Assembly (NCBI GenBank): GCA_963792815.1
Contig: CAWBXR010000021.1
Location: 21,613-85,612 of the forward strand
Reading direction: 5' to 3'
Source: JARRPM01 sp963792815
GTDB lineage: Bacteria; Pseudomonadota; Gammaproteobacteria; Pseudomonadales; Halieaceae
Length of the DNA stretch: 64,000 nt
Under the pieces are notes generated by a model. That model did no database searches. It was not told the DNA's origin and saw only the letters and a program-made list of their open reading frames with translations. Positions 49,058 through 58,271 of this stretch are shown here, piece after piece. The position numbers and the translations under genes were made by a program. Numbering within the stretch: the first letter of the stretch is position 1; every line of letters starts with the position of its first letter.

Positions 49058-50182
49058 TCAATCGAGCCGGGCCAGCCAGACGATAAAACGCCGGTCGCGG
49101 GCGAGCCTGTCCACCTGGTTGAAATGGCGCCGCAGGGTGGGCAGGTAGTCGAGGTGCTGGTTGGCCACGATGCACAGGCGCCCCCCGGGCTGCAGGTGCC
49201 TGGCACACTGTTCCAGCAGGCGCCGGCCGGCATACTCGTCCACCACGTGATTCAGGTGAAATGGCGGGTTGCACAGGATAAGCCCCGCCGCCGCACCCGC
49301 ATAGTTTGCCAGGCCATCGCCCTGGTGGAAGGCAAACCTTGCGCTGTCGGCCGGAAACAGGCGGGTGGCGTTCGCCCGCGCCGAGGCCATCGCCATAGCC
49401 GACTCGTCGGCAAAGAGCACCTCGCTGGCCAGCCCCCGCCGAAAAGCGCTGAGACCGAGCACACCGTTGCCGCAGGCCAGGTCCACCACCAGCGATGCTG
49501 GCGCCAGGGCCGGCATTTGCTCGAGCAACAGGTGGCTGCCGCCGTCCAGCCGGTCCTGGCTGAACACATTGGGCAGCGACTGTAGCTCGCCTGCCAGCGC
49601 TTCGCTGTAGTAGCTGGAGGGTGGCGCGGCAGCAGGCCCTCTCCGGTCGTCCCTGCACGCACTGAACAGGCGTGCCTTGCGCTGGCCGCGATGCCGTTCG
49701 GTGGGCCCGATGTATTGTTCCAGCAGTGCTGCAACCCGCGGTGAGAGATGCTTGTCCATACCGGCGGCCAATACCCTCGTACCCGGTGCGAGCAGGCGCG
49801 AAAGTACTGCCAGCTGGTATTGGAAGTAGGGCAGTTGCTTGGGAATTCTCAGGGCGACTAGCGCCGCACCGGCGGCGGGCTGGTCAGTGCTCCATGTCAC
49901 CGCAACCGCGGCTCGCTGATTGCGGGCCAGGTTGTGGTTCACGGCGAGAGCCGTCAACGCAGAATCAGTCCAGAGCTCGCGAGGCTGCAGGGCAACGCAC
50001 AGCGCACCCTGTTCGTCGTTCACGACGAGTATATCGGGCCCCGGCGTGCCGCACCTGTGGATTTCTTCCAGTAGCAGGATGTCCGCCGCGCACCAGGCCT
50101 GCAGGGGTTCATCCCGGCGGGCTGGGTAGCGACCCAGGTGGAACTCGCCGAAAGGCGTCTGGCAGGGCTCGCTGTTGCTCAT
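49058..50182 (-). CDS. rlmG: 23S rRNA (guanine-N2)-methyltransferase RlmG
   Basis: AdoMet-dependent methyltransferase for G1835 of 23S rRNA in E. coli. Two-domain MTS-type protein of 374 residues: a degenerate N-terminal half and a catalytic half with LVVDLACGNGVLGL and the catalytic LILCNPPFH. It converges on cobB and is 40 bases downstream of mltD on the same strand. RsmC is a close paralogue; the LILCNPPFHLNH context and N-terminal sequence fit RlmG better. Confidence 0.82.
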   Translation of the reverse strand: MSNSEPCQTPFGEFHLGRYPARRDEPLQAWCAADILLLEEIHRCGTPGPDILVVNDEQGALCVALQPRELWTDSALTALAVNHNLARNQRAAVAVTWSTDQPAAGAALVALRIPKQLPYFQYQLAVLSRLLAPGTRVLAAGMDKHLSPRVAALLEQYIGPTERHRGQRKARLFSACRDDRRGPAAAPPSSYYSEALAGELQSLPNVFSQDRLDGGSHLLLEQMPALAPASLVVDLACGNGVLGLSAFRRGLASEVLFADESAMAMASARANATRLFPADSARFAFHQGDGLANYAGAAAGLILCNPPFHLNHVVDEYAGRRLLEQCARHLQPGGRLCIVANQHLDYLPTLRRHFNQVDRLARDRRFIVWLARLD

Positions 50183-50222
50183 CGGGTGTTACAGGGGAAT
50201 ACGCAAGAGCCGCTGGCGGGCC

Positions 50223-51593
50223 TCACTGGCCGCCGATATGGAGCTTCAGGGTCTGTCCGGGCTGCAGGTATTTGCGCGGGTCCAGGGCATTCCATGCCAC
50301 GATATCGTCCACGCTTACCTTGTACTTACCGGCGATACGGGCAAGCGAATCGCCCCGCCTGACTTTGTAGCCGATCGGCTCCGCCACGGGTGCGACGGCC
50401 AGGTCCAGCCCCTGGGTCCAATCGCTGCTGGGGATCATCAGGGTGCTGCCGGCTCGAATGTTGCTACCGCTGATGCCGTTGACCCTGCGCAGCAGGCCCG
50501 CGTCGGTGCGGAATTTCTTCGCGATCGTGACCAGGTTATCGCCGGGCTTGATGTAGTAGTAACGCCAGCGCACCCGTTCCGCCGGCGTCAGCTGGGCGAT
50601 TTCCTGCTCCAGGCGGGACCCCATTCCCAGTGGAACCAGCAGCTCCTGGGGCCGGCCGGGCGCGGTGGCCCAGCGCAACTGGCCGGGGTTGAGTTCCCTG
50701 AGCGTCTCCAGGCTGATATCCGCCAGCTCCGCCGCCCGCGCCAACTCTATCTGCCCGTTGAGTTCAGCCACTTCAAAGGCCGGCTCGTTGGGCAGCGGCG
50801 GGATCTCAACATCGAGCGAATCTGACTCGGCGACGATCTGGGTCAGGGCCAGCACCCTGGGCACATAGCGCCGTGTCTCCCGGGGCAGGTCGAGGGACCA
50901 GTAATCGGTAGGCAGGCCCTTTTTCTCGTTTTCCAGCTGGGCGCGGGCAACGCGGCCCTCACCGGCGTTATAGGCCGCCAGGGCCAGCAGCCAGTCGTTA
51001 TCGAACTTTTCGTACAGGGTCTCGAGGTAATCAAGGGCCACCTGGGTCGAATCGCGCACCGCGCGCCTGCCGTCAAACCACCAGTCCTGCTGCAGCCCGA
51101 GATGTTCGCCGGTTGCGGGCATGATCTGCCACAGCCCGGCCGCGGACCCGGAGGAGTAGGCGAAAGGGTCCAGGGTGCTCTCGACCATTGGCACCAGGGC
51201 CAGTTCCACCGGCAGGTCGCGCCGTTGAACCTCCTCCACTATGTAATACAGGTAGAGCGAGCCCCGCTCGGACAGCAGCGGCATGTAATTATGTTGCTTC
51301 AGGTAGTTATCCCGGGCTCTGTCCACCCGCGGATCCTCAATGTCCTGCCAGCTCAGATGGGAGCGAATGCGATCCCATAAGTCGGCCTGGGTGTCGTCTG
51401 TTGGCGCAGGGCTGTGCCGGGGTGTACTGACTGACCAGTTAACTTGCCTGCCCGGGGCGGGTGTGCTGGGATGCAGGCTCTGCTGGGCCAGGGCTGAAAC
51501 AGTCGGCGGGGTGCCGCCTGTTCCTCCCACGGACTGGCAACCGCACAGGCTTATGGCTCCACAAAATACAATAAGTATGGCATGCAACTTCAT
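50223..51593 (-). CDS. mltD: Membrane-bound lytic murein transglycosylase D
   Basis: Outer-membrane lipoprotein that cleaves peptidoglycan glycan strands. A lipoprotein signal (residues 1-19, lipobox LCGC) is followed by an SLT domain with catalytic Glu in MVESTLDPFA, GLWQIMPATG and YNAGEG. Two LysM repeats close the protein (about 355-400 and 410-455, each with GD-L and a PG-L motif). Length 456. In E. coli gloB is next to mltD; here a methyltransferase gene is divergent instead. Confidence 0.93.
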   Translation of the reverse strand: MKLHAILIVFCGAISLCGCQSVGGTGGTPPTVSALAQQSLHPSTPAPGRQVNWSVSTPRHSPAPTDDTQADLWDRIRSHLSWQDIEDPRVDRARDNYLKQHNYMPLLSERGSLYLYYIVEEVQRRDLPVELALVPMVESTLDPFAYSSGSAAGLWQIMPATGEHLGLQQDWWFDGRRAVRDSTQVALDYLETLYEKFDNDWLLALAAYNAGEGRVARAQLENEKKGLPTDYWSLDLPRETRRYVPRVLALTQIVAESDSLDVEIPPLPNEPAFEVAELNGQIELARAAELADISLETLRELNPGQLRWATAPGRPQELLVPLGMGSRLEQEIAQLTPAERVRWRYYYIKPGDNLVTIAKKFRTDAGLLRRVNGISGSNIRAGSTLMIPSSDWTQGLDLAVAPVAEPIGYKVRRGDSLARIAGKYKVSVDDIVAWNALDPRKYLQPGQTLKLHIGGQ

Positions 51594-51838
51594 GATATAT
51601 ATTGTTTTTCTAGTTCTCTTTTGAAAGGAGCTGCAATAGCTGATCCGTCAAACCCAGGGTGCTCCGCACTGTGGAGATCCCGCCTAACCCTCAGACAAAG
51701 TCTAGCCCGTGGGTGAGCTTAGTCCAGCTTTTATCTCCCCTGGGGCGCCATAAACATGATCAAAGCTTGCTCAGGGGCCCGCGCCGCTGGCAGCCACCGG
51801 GGCATGGCGGCGTTCCAATCCCACCGAAATGCAGTACC

Positions 51839-52705
51839 ATGGCTGCTTGCTATCACGACAGCCGGTGGGCACTCGTACATGGGGCTACCGGTCTTGCACA
51901 GGCAGGTGAGTGTATCGACATCTTGACGGAACTGGAATCCTGGTATGCCCGTGACAAGGGGCAATACCTGCTGGCTGGCACCCGCAAGGCAGTGGACGGC
52001 ATTCTCGACACCGCATTTGGCTACCACCTGCTGCAGACAGGCTGCACCCGCGGCCACGCCCTGTTCGCCGCCAGCCCGATCAACCACCGGATATATGCTG
52101 CGCAACGCCCCGGAGAGCAGGTCGGCCTGCTTGCCCTGGCGGACGAACTGCCGCTGGAAAGCGACAGCATCGACACGCTGATCGCGCACCATACCCTTGA
52201 TTTCGCCGAGAACCCCCACCAGGTGCTGCGGGAGATGCAGCGGGTACTGACTCCCCAGGGCCAGATGATTATTGTCGGCTTCAATCCCCACAGCCTGCTC
52301 GGCTTTGCTGCGCGCCTGCGCGGGATCAGCCGGAGGTCGCTCTGGCACGGACACAAAGGGGTCAGCGAAAGCCGCCTGACGGACTGGTTGCACCTGCTGG
52401 GATGCGAGGTGCAGGAAGCCACCCGGCTCGGTGCAGTGCCTCTGGCCGGCCGCGGTGCATTGCGTCGCTGGTTGATGCGGCTGGATAACTGGAGCAATCG
52501 CCATAACCTGCCGGGGGGCGGGCTGTATATTGTGCACGCGATCAAGCATGTATCTGCGGTGCACAGGCCGCGGCGGCAATGGCAGCTGCGGCGGGAGCGT
52601 TTGATCGGGCTCGTGCCGAAGCCGGCGTCCGCACCGGCGCCCTCACCTTTCCGGCCGACCAGGGCCGGGACGCCCCAACAACAGAAACTCTCAGAGGGAC
52701 AATAG
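51839..52705 (+). CDS. Class I SAM-dependent methyltransferase
   Basis: Methyltransferase of the type found before rnhA in many gammaproteobacteria (YafS-like). The sequence shows ADELPLESDSIDTLIAHH (motif around the AdoMet site) and VLREMQRVLTPQGQMIIVGFNP. The N-terminal glycine-rich motif I is weak (GYHLLQTG). The start is unclear: ATG at 51839 gives 288 residues, and a TTG at 51924 before ELESWYARDKGQYLL would be closer to the usual length. Substrate unknown. rnhA begins 4 bases after its stop. Confidence 0.75.
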   Translation: MAACYHDSRWALVHGATGLAQAGECIDILTELESWYARDKGQYLLAGTRKAVDGILDTAFGYHLLQTGCTRGHALFAASPINHRIYAAQRPGEQVGLLALADELPLESDSIDTLIAHHTLDFAENPHQVLREMQRVLTPQGQMIIVGFNPHSLLGFAARLRGISRRSLWHGHKGVSESRLTDWLHLLGCEVQEATRLGAVPLAGRGALRRWLMRLDNWSNRHNLPGGGLYIVHAIKHVSAVHRPRRQWQLRRERLIGLVPKPASAPAPSPFRPTRAGTPQQQKLSEGQ

Positions 52706-52708
52706 CGC

Positions 52709-53161
52709 TTGAAACAGGTTGAAATGTTTACCGACGGGGCGTGTCGCGGCAACCCAGGCCCCGGCGGCTGGGGCGTACTGCTGCGTTGCAAGGGTGTGGA
52801 ACGCACTCTGCATGGCGGCGAAGCCCAGACCACCAATAACCGCATGGAGCTGCAGGCCGCCATCGAGGGCCTGCGGGCACTGCGTGAGCCCTGCGCGGTC
52901 GCGGTGACGACCGATTCGGTTTACGTGCGAAACGGTATAACCAGCTGGTTGGCCAACTGGAAACAGAAGGGCTGGAAGACGGCGGGACGCAAGCCCGTCA
53001 AGAACGTGGACCTGTGGCAGGCACTGGATGAGCAGAACCAGCGTCACCAGGTTGAGTGGCACTGGGTCAAGGGTCACAGCGGTCACCGGGAGAACGAGAT
53101 AGCGGACCAGCTGGCCAATCGCGGTATCGACGAGCTTGGCCTGAGCAGGGTGGGCGCGTGA
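52709..53161 (+). CDS. rnhA: Ribonuclease HI
   Basis: Degrades RNA in RNA-DNA hybrids. Catalytic carboxylates: Asp9 in FTDGACRGNPG, Glu in NNRMELQAAI, Asp in TTDSVYV, with the HWVKGHSGHRENE basic region. Length 150. The start is TTG at 52709, which gives MKQVEMFTDG as in E. coli; the first ATG at 52724 would cut into strand 1. It overlaps dnaQ by 4 bases (GTGA). Confidence 0.96.
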   Translation: MKQVEMFTDGACRGNPGPGGWGVLLRCKGVERTLHGGEAQTTNNRMELQAAIEGLRALREPCAVAVTTDSVYVRNGITSWLANWKQKGWKTAGRKPVKNVDLWQALDEQNQRHQVEWHWVKGHSGHRENEIADQLANRGIDELGLSRVGA

Positions 53162-53898
53162 GACAGATTGTACTGGATACGGAAACCACCGGACTGGAAT
53201 CCTCCCAGGGGCATCGCATCATCGAAATCGGCTGTGTCGAGCTGGTCAACCGCAAGCTGACCGGCAGCCACTACCACCAGTACATCAAGCCGGAGCGGGA
53301 AATTGACCAGGGCGCCATCGAGGTGCATGGCATCACCAATGAGTTCCTCGATGACAAGCCGCTGTTTGCCCGCATCGCCGCGGATTTTGTCGAGTTCATC
53401 AGCGGCGCCGAGCTGATAATTCACAACGCACCCTTTGACCTGGGTTTCCTCGACGCCGAGTTACAGCGTATGCCGGGGCAGTACCCGGCAATCAGGGAGA
53501 TTTGCGAGGTGGTCGATACCCTGGTGATGGCGCGTGCCAAGCACCCGGGCCAGCGCAACAACCTGGATGCACTGTGCCAGCGCTACGATGTGGACAACTC
53601 CCAGCGCGACCTGCACGGCGCCCTGCTGGATGCGGAGATTCTGGCCGATGTCTACCTGGCCATGACCGGCGGCCAGACCACTTTCCAGTTGTCGGATGCC
53701 ACCGCCAACACCGGCGACGGCGGTCCCGGCAGCCAGCAGATCAAACGACTCAGCGCAGACCGCCAACCCCTGCCGGTAATCAGGGCCACGGAGCAGGAGC
53801 AGGCTGCCCATGCGGCGCAGCTGGAGGCGATTGCCGCCAGCAATGGCGGTCGCGTTCTCTGGCGTGAGCTGGCCGAGGGCGCCCGGGACCCGCTCTAG
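53158..53898 (+). CDS. dnaQ: DNA polymerase III epsilon subunit (proofreading exonuclease)
   Basis: 3'-5' exonuclease of the replicative polymerase. DEDDh residues: DTETTG near the start, HNAPFDLGF, and HGALLDAEILADVY. QTTFQLS after the exonuclease domain resembles the clamp-binding motif, followed by the linker and polymerase-binding tail. GTG start at 53158 overlapping rnhA gives MRQIVLDTETTG, 246 residues. The 3' end overlaps the convergent nhaB by 4 bases. Confidence 0.96.
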   Translation: MRQIVLDTETTGLESSQGHRIIEIGCVELVNRKLTGSHYHQYIKPEREIDQGAIEVHGITNEFLDDKPLFARIAADFVEFISGAELIIHNAPFDLGFLDAELQRMPGQYPAIREICEVVDTLVMARAKHPGQRNNLDALCQRYDVDNSQRDLHGALLDAEILADVYLAMTGGQTTFQLSDATANTGDGGPGSQQIKRLSADRQPLPVIRATEQEQAAHAAQLEAIAASNGGRVLWRELAEGARDPL

Positions 53899-55400
53899 AG
53901 AAACAGCGCCACGCAGGCCAGGCCAACGCCGCCCATTACCAAAGTGTAGGGCAGGGCCATTATCACCATGCGTCCGTAGGACAGGCGAATAAGCGGCGCC
54001 AGTGCCGAGGTCAGCAGGAACAGGAATGCGGCCTGGCCATTGGGTGTGGCGACACTTGGCAAGTTGGTGCCGGTGTTTATCGCCACAGCCAGGTGGTCGA
54101 ATTCCTGACGGCTGATAGTGCCGGCATCCAGGGCAGCTTTAACCTCATTGATGTACACGGTGGCGACAAACACGTTGTCACTGATCATCGACAGCAGGCC
54201 GTTGGCCAGGAAAAACATGGCGGGCCGAACATCCGACTGCATCGCCAGCACCGCGTCAATCACCGGGGTGAACAGGTGCTGGTCGTGAATCACCGCCACG
54301 ATGGCGAAAAACACCACCAGCAGTGCGGTGAAGGGAAGGGCTTCCTCAAAGGCGTGGCCCAACTGGTGTTCCTCGACCACACCGTTGAACGCCGTCAGCA
54401 ATACGATCACCATCAGCCCGATCAACCCCACCGCCGCCAGGTGAAAAGCCAGGCCGGCAACCAGGATCACGGCAACGACGGCCTGTACCGCCAGCCGGGC
54501 ATTGGAGCGTTTGTTGCGGTGTGTTTCCTGCTCCGCCTGGAATTCAACCAGAACCTCACGCACCCGGGGAGGCAACTTGGCCCCATAGCCGAACTTGCCG
54601 CTGGCTTCCAGCAGGTAACAGGTGAGCAAGCCTGCGACCAGCACGGGCATACTTACGGGGGCCATGATGATGAAGAACTCGAGAAAATCCCACTGCGCCA
54701 CGGTGGCGATCAGCAGGTTCTGGGGTTCCCCAACCAGCGTGCACACGCCACCCAGGGCGGTGCCGACTGCCCCGTGCATCAGCAGGCTGCGTAAAAAGGC
54801 GCGAAAGTCTTCCAGGTCTTCCCGGTGCAGGTCGTGAACGCCGTCGTCAACGGAGTGATCGTGTTCCTCGTGGGCGTGGAGCTTGCCAGATGCCACCTTG
54901 TGATACACCGAGTAAAAACCGACGCCTACACTGATCAGCACCGCAGTTACCGTGAGCGCATCGAGAAACGCGGACAGAAAGGCCGCCACCAGGGAGAATA
55001 ACAGGGACAAGGACACCTTGGAGCGCACGTTCAACAGGATGCGGGTGAACACAAACAGCAGCAGCTCTTTCATGAAATAAATGCCGGCCACCATGAACAT
55101 CAGCAGCAGGATCACCTCGAAATTGGCGGCGGTTTCTTCGAACACCATCTGGGGCGAGGTCATGCCCATGACTATCGCCTCGATGGCCAGCAGGCCCCCG
55201 GGTTGCAGGGGATAGCAGCGCAGCGCCAGTGCCAGGGTGAAAATAAACTCGCCGATCAGCATCCAGCCGGTGACAAATGGGCCGAGCAGGTATAGCGCCA
55301 GTGGATTGAGCAGCAGGAATACGAGTATGGTTTTTTTGTACCACGAGGGTGAGGATCCGAGGAAATTCATCCACACGGCGTTGGCAGTTGTGTCGCTCAT
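53895..55400 (-). CDS. nhaB: Na+/H+ antiporter NhaB
   Basis: Inner-membrane sodium:proton exchanger. The 501-residue protein has about 12 membrane segments and NhaB sequence throughout, such as NFLGSSPSWYKKTILVFLL, LDALTVTAVLISVGVGFY, GTALGGVCTLVGEPQNLLI and AINTGTNLPSVATPNGQAA. A cytoplasmic His/Asp-rich loop (HAHEEHDHSVDDG) lies near residue 180. NhaB is common in marine and halotolerant bacteria. Divergent from nudC across 120 bases. Confidence 0.94.
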   Translation of the reverse strand: MSDTTANAVWMNFLGSSPSWYKKTILVFLLLNPLALYLLGPFVTGWMLIGEFIFTLALALRCYPLQPGGLLAIEAIVMGMTSPQMVFEETAANFEVILLLMFMVAGIYFMKELLLFVFTRILLNVRSKVSLSLLFSLVAAFLSAFLDALTVTAVLISVGVGFYSVYHKVASGKLHAHEEHDHSVDDGVHDLHREDLEDFRAFLRSLLMHGAVGTALGGVCTLVGEPQNLLIATVAQWDFLEFFIIMAPVSMPVLVAGLLTCYLLEASGKFGYGAKLPPRVREVLVEFQAEQETHRNKRSNARLAVQAVVAVILVAGLAFHLAAVGLIGLMVIVLLTAFNGVVEEHQLGHAFEEALPFTALLVVFFAIVAVIHDQHLFTPVIDAVLAMQSDVRPAMFFLANGLLSMISDNVFVATVYINEVKAALDAGTISRQEFDHLAVAINTGTNLPSVATPNGQAAFLFLLTSALAPLIRLSYGRMVIMALPYTLVMGGVGLACVALFL

Positions 55401-55520
55401 GACGGGTAATACCCTCTGGATAACGCCGGCATTCTACGTGATTGCCCGCGAGTTTTCGAAGCTTTCCTCAACGCTTGCCCCTCGCGGGGGGCGGGCTTAC
55501 TATAGCCGGTCCTTCAGCCG

Positions 55521-56364
55521 GTGGATTTCAGGACAGTGTTTCGGCCAGATCATATACAACCCCCAAGTGCGGACGATGAGCTGCATATCATCTTCCAGCG
55601 CGGCGACTTGCTCAGCGATATGCGTGCCACCGAGGTGTGCCTGATCGATCGGGGTCAGCTAGAGGGCCATGGCTGGCGCATATTGCGCCGTCAGTTCCTG
55701 GGCTACTGGCGCGAGCGCCCCTGTTACGTGCTGGAAATAGATGAGGTGGAGGAAGTCGATCCGCTGCAGTACCAGCGAGGCAACCTCTACCATATCCTGG
55801 GAAGGGTCGATGAACGCCTGTTCGCCCTGGCCGGCAGGGCCGCCCAGCTGCTCGACTGGGAGCGCGATCACCAGTTTTGTGGCCGTTGCGGCCAGAAAAT
55901 GCTCGTAGATGCGCAGGAAAGGGCCATGCGTTGTGAACCCTGCGGCACCGTCAATTTTCCGCGTATCGCGCCCTGCGCCATCGTGCTGGTCACCCGCGGG
56001 GAGGAATTATTGCTGGCCCGCAACGTCAATTTCCCCGGCCCCATGTACAGCACCCTGGCAGGGTTCATCGAGGCGGGAGAGACCGTCGAGGAAACCCTGG
56101 TGCGTGAAGTGCGGGAGGAGGTCGGCGTGGAAGTTGATAACCTGCGCTATTTCCAGTCCCAGTCCTGGCCTTTCCCCAACCAGCTGATGCTGGGTTTCTT
56201 CGCCGACTACGCCGGTGGAGACATTGTCTGCGACCAGGTTGAAATAGCCGACGCCCAATGGTTCCACTACCGCGAGTTGCCGATGATTCCGCCTGCCCTC
56301 GTCTGTAGCTGGCCAATTGATCCGGCACTATGTCGACCAGCTCGGCAGGCCTCACTTACCGTAA
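55521..56364 (+). CDS. nudC: NAD+ diphosphatase NudC, one-base frameshift near the end
   Basis: Hydrolyses NAD(H) to NMN and AMP and can remove NAD caps from RNA. Zinc ligands are Cys120, Cys123, Cys138 and Cys141; the Nudix box spans residues 181-202; the NudC motif SQSWPFPN is at 213-220. Start is GTG 55521, with a weak ribosome site. After MIPPA the first frame continues into sohB, but removing one C from CCC at 56296-56298 restores the family ending SSVAGQLIRHYVDQL and a TAA at 56362-56364. The 844-base span is one over a multiple of three. So the apparent NudC-SohB fusion is a frameshift effect. Confidence 0.88.
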
Positions 56365-56381
56365 ATCCTGGAGTTAGCGTT

Positions 56382-57443
56382 TTGGAATATATCTATGAAT
56401 ATGGGCTTTTCCTCGCCCAGGCAGTCACTTTCGTCGCAGCGATACTGCTGCTTGTCGCCGGTATGGTGGCGATTGGCCAGAGGCAGAAGTCGGAGCAACA
56501 GGAAGGCCATATCGAGGTGCGCGATATCAATGAGAAGTATCGCAATATCGGCCATCACATTAATCACATAGTAACCGAGCCGGCGCTGCTTAAAGCCCAG
56601 CTTAAAGAAGAGAAGAAAGCTGACAAGGCCAGGGCAAAGGCAGAAAAGAAAAAGCGCGGCAAGGGAGCGGGCGATGATGACGCGCGGCGCAAGAGGCTTT
56701 ATGTGCTGGACTTTGACGGTGATATGAAGGCCAGCGCAACCGACCACCTGCGCGAGGAAATTTCAGCGCTATTGCCCCAGGTAGGGGAGGGTGACGAGGT
56801 GCTGGTTCGGGTCGAGAGTCCCGGCGGCATGGTACACGGCTATGGCCTTGCCGCAAGCCAGCTGAAGCGTATCCGGGATGCGGGCGTACCGCTGACGATA
56901 GCTGTGGACAAGGTGGCCGCCAGCGGCGGCTACATGATGGCCTGTGTCGCCAACCGCATCGTCGCAGCGCCGTTCGCAGTGATCGGCTCTATCGGCGTAC
57001 TGGCACAACTACCCAACTTCCACCGCCTGCTGAAGAAGAACGATATCGACTTTGAGCTGTTCACCGCCGGGGAGTACAAGCGCACCCTGACGGTATTTGG
57101 AGAGAACACCGACAAGGGTCGGGAAAAGTTCGCCGAGGAACTGGAAGAAACCCACACCCTGTTCAAGAAATTTGTAAGTGCGAATCGCCCCAGCGTCGAC
57201 ATCGATAAAGTAGCCACCGGCGAGATCTGGTATGGCCAGGATGCGCTGGAAGTCGGCCTGGTCGACGAATTACAGACCAGCGACGCCCTGGTACAGGGCC
57301 GACTGGCGGACTGGGACGTCTTCGAGGTGAAGTTCGTGCAGAAGAAAAACTGGCAGGAAAAGCTTGGCTTCGCCGCCGAGGGGGCGCTGGAGAAAGCCTT
57401 TCTCAGGATCTGGCAGCGCGGGCAGGAGCGCAGAAACTACTGA
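56382..57443 (+). CDS. sohB: Inner-membrane peptidase SohB
   Basis: S49-family protease of the inner membrane, homologous to signal peptide peptidase SppA. One N-terminal membrane helix (FLAQAVTFVAAILLLVAGMVA) is followed by a Lys-rich coiled region and the protease domain with Ser in KVAASGGYMMA and Lys in FTAGEYKRTLTVFGENT. TTG at 56382, with CTGGAG 8 bases upstream, gives the usual MEYIYEYGLFLAQ start and 353 residues. The gene is continuous in frame with the upstream nudC reading only because of the nudC indel. Confidence 0.9.
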   Translation: MEYIYEYGLFLAQAVTFVAAILLLVAGMVAIGQRQKSEQQEGHIEVRDINEKYRNIGHHINHIVTEPALLKAQLKEEKKADKARAKAEKKKRGKGAGDDDARRKRLYVLDFDGDMKASATDHLREEISALLPQVGEGDEVLVRVESPGGMVHGYGLAASQLKRIRDAGVPLTIAVDKVAASGGYMMACVANRIVAAPFAVIGSIGVLAQLPNFHRLLKKNDIDFELFTAGEYKRTLTVFGENTDKGREKFAEELEETHTLFKKFVSANRPSVDIDKVATGEIWYGQDALEVGLVDELQTSDALVQGRLADWDVFEVKFVQKKNWQEKLGFAAEGALEKAFLRIWQRGQERRNY

Positions 57444-57466
57444 TCACCTCTCAAGAACAGAGCCTG

Positions 57467-58271
57467 ATGGCATTGACGATTGTTGACGCTAAAGGTTGGA
57501 CACGCCGATTGAATACGGGCGTCTTCGCGCTGCTCCTGTCGCTGTTGGTCGGCCTTTCTTCACCTTATGCCGCGGCTGCCAGGGACGATCTGGAGCGCCC
57601 ACAGGACCTGCGTCGTGCTGCTGCACGGACTGTGGCGTTCATCGCCTGTCCATGAAGGCCCTGCAGTGGCAACTCGAGGAGAGCGGCTACCAGGTCGTCA
57701 ACCTGACCTACCCCTCGCTGGACCACCCGGTGCCGGAACTGGCAGTACTGGCCGTGGAGCAAAGCCTTGCAGCCTGCCGAGACTCTGGGCCTGGCGCAGG
57801 TCGATTTTGTCACCCATTCCCTGGGGGGCATTCTGGTCCGGGAGTATGTGCAGCGACAGGATATTCCCGGACTGCACCGGGTAGTCATGCTGGGGCCGCC
57901 CAACGGTGGTAGCCAGCTGGCTGACTACGCCGATTCCACGGCAGTACTTGAGATGTTCATGCCCGAGGCCGTGGCGCAGTTGGGTACCACCGAGCTCCTC
58001 GGTGCCGCGCCGGCTGGGGCGGGTCAACTTCCAGCTCGGCGTTATCGCCGGCACCTCAAACTGGCTGCCGTTCCTGCCCGGGCTGCCCGATGGTCCCAGC
58101 GACGGCACCGTGGCCGTGGCGGAAACCATTGTCCCGGGCATGATGGACTTTCTGGAAATGCCGGTCGGCCATACCTTCATGATGTGGGACGACGAGGTGA
58201 TCGCGCAGGTGCTGTTCTTTCTCGAACACGGGTATTTCCAGCGCCATTCGCCACCGATCAGCGCGCCCTAG
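57467..58271 (+). pseudogene. Secreted alpha/beta-hydrolase (lipase/esterase), four frameshifts
   Basis: Pieces in successive frames together make one esterase of about 267 residues: a signal-peptide-like start (VFALLLSLLVGLSSPYAAA), VVLLHGLWRSS with the oxyanion HG, LSMKALQWQLEESGYQV, DFVTHSLGGILVREYV with the nucleophile Ser, LGPPNGGSQLADY, and FQLGVIAGTSNW ... GHTFMMWDDE with the probable catalytic His. Frame changes are needed near 57600-57615, 57640-57655, 57775-57790 and 57998-58015, each equivalent to one extra base. Either the gene is dead or the sequence is error-rich here. Neighbouring genes show the same kind of single-base indel. Its end overlaps sulP. Confidence 0.7.
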
